Source: Desulfuromonadales bacterium C00003068
GTDB taxonomy: Bacteria > Desulfobacterota > Desulfuromonadia > Desulfuromonadales > Desulfuromonadaceae
Reading direction: 5' to 3'
Length of the DNA stretch: 9,368 nt
Assembly: GCA_001751155.1 (NCBI GenBank)
Contig: MAXR01000198.1
Location: 1-9,368, forward strand
Positions 8,118-9,368 of this stretch are shown piece by piece. The notes under the pieces are model-generated. The model searched no databases and was not told where the DNA came from. It saw only the letters and a program-made list of their open reading frames with translations. The position numbers and the translations under genes were made by a program. How positions within the stretch are numbered: the first letter of the stretch is position 1; every line of letters begins with the position of its first letter.

Positions 8118-8561
8118 TTAGAAGCCTAAATTTCCGAGTTCAGCCTTCATGGTATCAAGCTGCTGCTCTGCTGCTTCAAGCTGCTCATCGAACAAGGTCT
8201 GACTCCACATTTCGATTTTCCCCGCCATCGCCACAATCACGATCTCTTTGTCAAATTTTGCAATGGTCCGCAATGAAGCGGGAAGGGCAATACGCCCCTG
8301 TCGATCGAATGTGCACTCCACCGCAGGACTAATTCGACTACGATAGATCAAATCTTTTTCGTTACCGTTTGCCATCGCATCGACACGAGCCTTCGTTTTT
8401 TCCCACTCCGATGCGGGATACGCCACCAAAGCATCTTTGCGTCGGGTGACCACCAACAGCTCATCACCATAGGTATCCGCGAGCAAGCTGCGTAACTTCG
8501 CAGGGATGCTCAAGCGTCCTTTTGGATCAATGCTATTGATGAATGTTCCCGAAAAACTCAC
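8118..8561 (-). CDS. mraZ: Transcriptional regulator MraZ
   Basis: MraZ is an AbrB/SpoVT-fold DNA-binding protein, first gene of most dcw clusters, that represses its own operon in E. coli by binding short direct repeats at the promoter. The 147-residue product has the two tandem half-domains expected, each with its signature: DPKGRLSIPAKLR (12-24) and DRQGRIALPASLR (86-98). The C-terminal 25 or so residues are charged and probably helical. The start is a GTG at 8561, preceded by AGAGG with a 4-base spacer. An ATG two bases earlier is followed at once by TGA in its own frame and cannot be the start. A strong promoter lies about 60-90 bases upstream, with candidate MraZ boxes just after its expected start point. 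The gene is separated from rsmH by one base. Confidence 0.96.
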   Translation of the reverse strand: MSFSGTFINSIDPKGRLSIPAKLRSLLADTYGDELLVVTRRKDALVAYPASEWEKTKARVDAMANGNEKDLIYRSRISPAVECTFDRQGRIALPASLRTIAKFDKEIVIVAMAGKIEMWSQTLFDEQLEAAEQQLDTMKAELGNLGF

Positions 8562-8595
8562 ATGGCCTCTTTTGCTCTAGATATGTGTCTATTTA

Positions 8596-8612
8596 ACACT
8601 TAAATACACTTA
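8596..8612 (-). promoter_or_regulatory. Candidate MraZ operator: two TAAGTGT boxes
   Basis: On the minus strand TAAGTGT occurs twice exactly 10 bp apart (8612-8606 and 8602-8596, with a 3-base spacer). This matches the layout known for MraZ sites: short direct repeats with a 10-bp period, GTGGG-type in E. coli and AAAGTG(T/G)-N3 in Mycoplasma. With the promoter placed at 8620-8648, the expected transcription start is near 8613, so the boxes cover about +2 to +18, a position that would block transcription. A weaker third box may follow. Binding is inferred, not shown. Confidence 0.6.
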
Positions 8613-8619
8613 TTGGGAA

Positions 8620-8648
8620 ATATAACCTCAGCACAACATTTATGTCAA
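8620..8648 (-). promoter_or_regulatory. Sigma70-type promoter of the mraZ operon
   Basis: A consensus -35 box TTGACA (8648-8643) is followed after exactly 17 bases by a -10 box TTATAT (8625-8620), which matches TATAAT at four of six positions. The expected start is near the A at 8613, giving a leader of about 52 bases before the mraZ GTG. It is the only strong promoter seen for the minus-strand operon in this window. Confidence 0.8.
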
Positions 8649-8653
8649 GGGCT

Positions 8654-8673
8654 TCCCCCCTTTTCACCCCAAA
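8654..8673 (-). promoter_or_regulatory. Paired G-runs next to the -35 box, possible secondary MraZ or other regulator site
   Basis: Directly upstream of the -35 box the minus strand reads TTTGGGGTGA then AAAGGGGGGA, two G-runs with a 10-bp period. This resembles the E. coli TGGG-N6 type of MraZ repeat, although the repeat units are imperfect. It could be an extra regulator contact or just a G-rich patch. Confidence 0.3.
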
Positions 8674-8762
8674 GACAAGGCAACTCGCCACAACCAAATA
8701 AAGTCAATATTTACAAGTACTTACACTAAAGACGAACCAAAGAAACAGCTCGGTTTTTCATT

Positions 8763-8801
8763 AAAAGGCAAAAAAAAACGAAAAAAAACGCACTCAAAAA
8801 A
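8763..8801. other. Phased A-tracts (likely intrinsically curved DNA)
   Basis: Four A-runs of 4, 9, 8 and 6 bases lie at 8763-8766, 8770-8778, 8781-8788 and 8796-8801. The first three are centred about 10 bp apart, in phase with the helix, and the fourth is offset by about 14 bp. Such tracts bend DNA. They lie about 115-155 bp upstream of the mraZ -35 box and could act as an upstream activating bend or a nucleoid-protein site. Confidence 0.5.
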
Positions 8802-8941
8802 GCACGGCTCCAGATTTTGTGGGAAGAATCTCCACAATCCATCAAACGACTCATCGCTACTTTTTATTTCATCACCAGTTTTATTGATAAAAAAACACGC
8901 TATGCTTTAGTGAGATCTTCGCGAGGTAAAGACGATCAATA

Positions 8942-9095
8942 TTGATGGTCTCGCAAAAACGGATTAGATGGCTAAGCAAAAACTTCGTCCCCCAAGGCGT
9001 AGTGGTTGTTCAAGGGTGAAGGCATACCTGTTGTATGTCGAACTCTTGAACAAACGCTGCAACGCAGGTGGGCGGACTTTTTGCGACGCCATCAA
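8942..9095. repeat. MITE-like inverted-repeat element flanked by TA
   Basis: The ends are inverted copies: 8938-8959 and the reverse complement of 9078-9099 agree at 20 of 22 bases (AATATTGATGG, two mismatches, TCGCAAAAA). Taking TTGATGG as the true end leaves a 154-bp element flanked on both sides by TA (8940-8941 and 9096-9097), the target duplication of IS630/Tc1-type elements. It has no coding capacity. The interior is dominated by a long hairpin at 8999-9060. It resembles intergenic repeats I recall from Geobacter and Desulfuromonas genomes; that recollection has not been checked against a database. Confidence 0.7.
8999..9060. repeat. Long imperfect hairpin inside the MITE-like element
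   Basis: The two halves pair over about 25 bp: an outer 6-bp stem with wobbles (8999-9004 with 9055-9060), one mismatch, a 12-bp stem (9006-9017 with 9042-9053, one G-T), an internal loop, and a 7-bp stem (9021-9027 with 9033-9039) closed by the 5-base loop CTGTT. There is no U-run after it on either strand, so it is not a typical intrinsic terminator. If transcribed it would form a stable RNA structure in the leader of the rightward gene. Confidence 0.65.
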
Positions 9096-9127
9096 TATTA
9101 GCCAAACGATACGAGAGTGAGGCGCAG

Positions 9128-9368
9128 ATGGAATACGGTCACAAGAAATCAATCGAAAGTTATAGCCTGTTAGCACACCTCATCAAGCTAGCAGAATCCG
9201 ACACCCTCTATCGCGATGAGTACATCCGACGAGCCCGCCACTATCTTGAACCGCAGCTTTCTCCTGCTGGCTACTCAGAGCTTAAAAAAATGCAGACACA
9301 AACAGTCAGCCTGCCCAACGAAATCCGCAATGCGATGCTTCACGGCGATTGGAGTAAAGTTTACGAGC
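9128..9368 (+). CDS. Hypothetical protein, N-terminal part (partial), divergent from mraZ
   Basis: I do not recognise this gene. The first 80 codons are present and the frame runs off the right edge still open. The product begins MEYGHKKSIESYSLLAHLIK. It is soluble-looking and rich in charged residues and in Leu, Tyr and Arg, and appears largely helical, with no signal peptide or membrane segment in the visible part. A segment near residues 60-80 (SLPNEIRNAMLHGDWSKVYE) has a short-helix look that recalls helical-repeat proteins, but I cannot name a domain. The ATG is supported by GAGG (9119-9122) with a 5-base spacer, and the reading frame with its codon use looks like a real gene. It is transcribed away from the dcw operon, and its leader contains the MITE-like element. 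Confidence 0.75.
   Translation, partial: MEYGHKKSIESYSLLAHLIKLAESDTLYRDEYIRRARHYLEPQLSPAGYSELKKMQTQTVSLPNEIRNAMLHGDWSKVYE

Larger units (their letters stand above)
8562..9127. other. Divergent intergenic region, non-coding
   Basis: This 566-base stretch has no supportable gene on either strand. From left to right it holds the mraZ leader and promoter with its candidate operator (8596-8673), an AT-rich stretch with phased A-tracts (about 8763-8801), a small 6-bp inverted repeat TTGTGG/CCACAA (8817-8837), a MITE-like element (8942-9095), and the ribosome binding site of the rightward gene (GAGG, 9119-9122). The 12-bp palindrome ATCAATATTGAT (8935-8946) straddles the left end of the element. 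For the rightward gene I see only a poor promoter candidate (TATGCT at 8901-8906 without a good -35 box). Confidence 0.8.

Noticed and set aside
8817..8837. TTGTGG/CCACAA inverted repeat as a terminator
   Set aside because: The stem is only 6 bp with a 9-base loop and has no U-run on either side.
8884..8906. TTGATA and TATGCT as promoter for the rightward gene
   Set aside because: The spacer is only 11 bases, too short for a sigma70 promoter, and no better -35 box sits 16-18 bases before TATGCT.
8935..8946. 12-bp palindrome ATCAATATTGAT as an operator
   Set aside because: It straddles the left end of the MITE-like element and is explained by the element end (TTGATGG) joining a target that happened to read GATCAATA.
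8945..9019. 24-codon plus-strand frame starting ATG GTC TCG
   Set aside because: It is made of the element's own repeat sequence and has no ribosome binding site.
8964..9176. 70-residue minus-strand open frame between mraZ and the divergent gene
   Set aside because: It lies mostly in the MITE-like element and overlaps the start of the rightward gene, with no recognisable domain; the repeat explains the sequence.
1..9368. CRISPR arrays, tRNA or rRNA genes, phage or defence genes
   Set aside because: I looked on both strands and saw no repeat-spacer pattern, no tRNA or rRNA signature, and no phage or defence protein motif.

Overview
This window is the front end of a bacterial division and cell wall (dcw) cluster. 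It is read entirely on the minus strand, from mraZ near the right end to the start of murD at the left edge. The order on that strand is mraZ, rsmH, ftsL, an unrecognised small membrane-protein gene, ftsI, murE, murF, mraY and murD (cut by the window). Genes are packed with short gaps or overlaps. One strong sigma70-type promoter lies in front of mraZ, and no intrinsic terminator is visible inside the run, so the cluster looks like a single operon that continues beyond position 1.

The organism is most likely a Gram-negative, meso-diaminopimelate bacterium. MurE carries the DNPR signature of the meso-DAP-adding enzyme. FtsI ends in a PASTA domain, which is unusual for gamma- and betaproteobacteria but known in Geobacter-like bacteria. 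Together with the gene order and a repeat element that resembles (from memory) ones common in Desulfuromonadales genomes, I infer a member of Desulfuromonadota (Desulfuromonas/Pelobacter/Geobacter relatives) with mid-range GC. This placement is an inference, not something the sequence proves.

Layout: 1-284 N-terminal part of murD; 289-1365 mraY; 1366-1460 a 95-base gap with small hairpins; 1461-2843 murF; 2851-4398 murE; 4410-6518 ftsI; 6484-6777 a 97-residue single-pass membrane protein of unknown function; 6834-7145 ftsL; 7169-8116 rsmH; 8118-8561 mraZ. The 566-base region 8562-9127 is non-coding. It holds the mraZ promoter, a likely MraZ operator (two TAAGTGT boxes with a 10-bp period just after the expected transcription start), phased A-tracts, and a 154-bp MITE-like element with inverted ends flanked by TA. 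From 9128 a rightward, divergent gene of unknown function runs off the window.

How it fits together: MraZ probably represses its own operon through the boxes at its promoter. RsmH methylates 16S rRNA. FtsL and FtsI are septal divisome proteins. MurE, MurF and MurD are Mur ligases that build the UDP-MurNAc-pentapeptide, and MraY transfers phospho-MurNAc-pentapeptide to undecaprenyl phosphate. Most of this is ordinary core biology. The parts worth a second look are the extra bitopic protein between ftsL and ftsI, the MraZ operator, the MITE-like element and the unidentified divergent gene.
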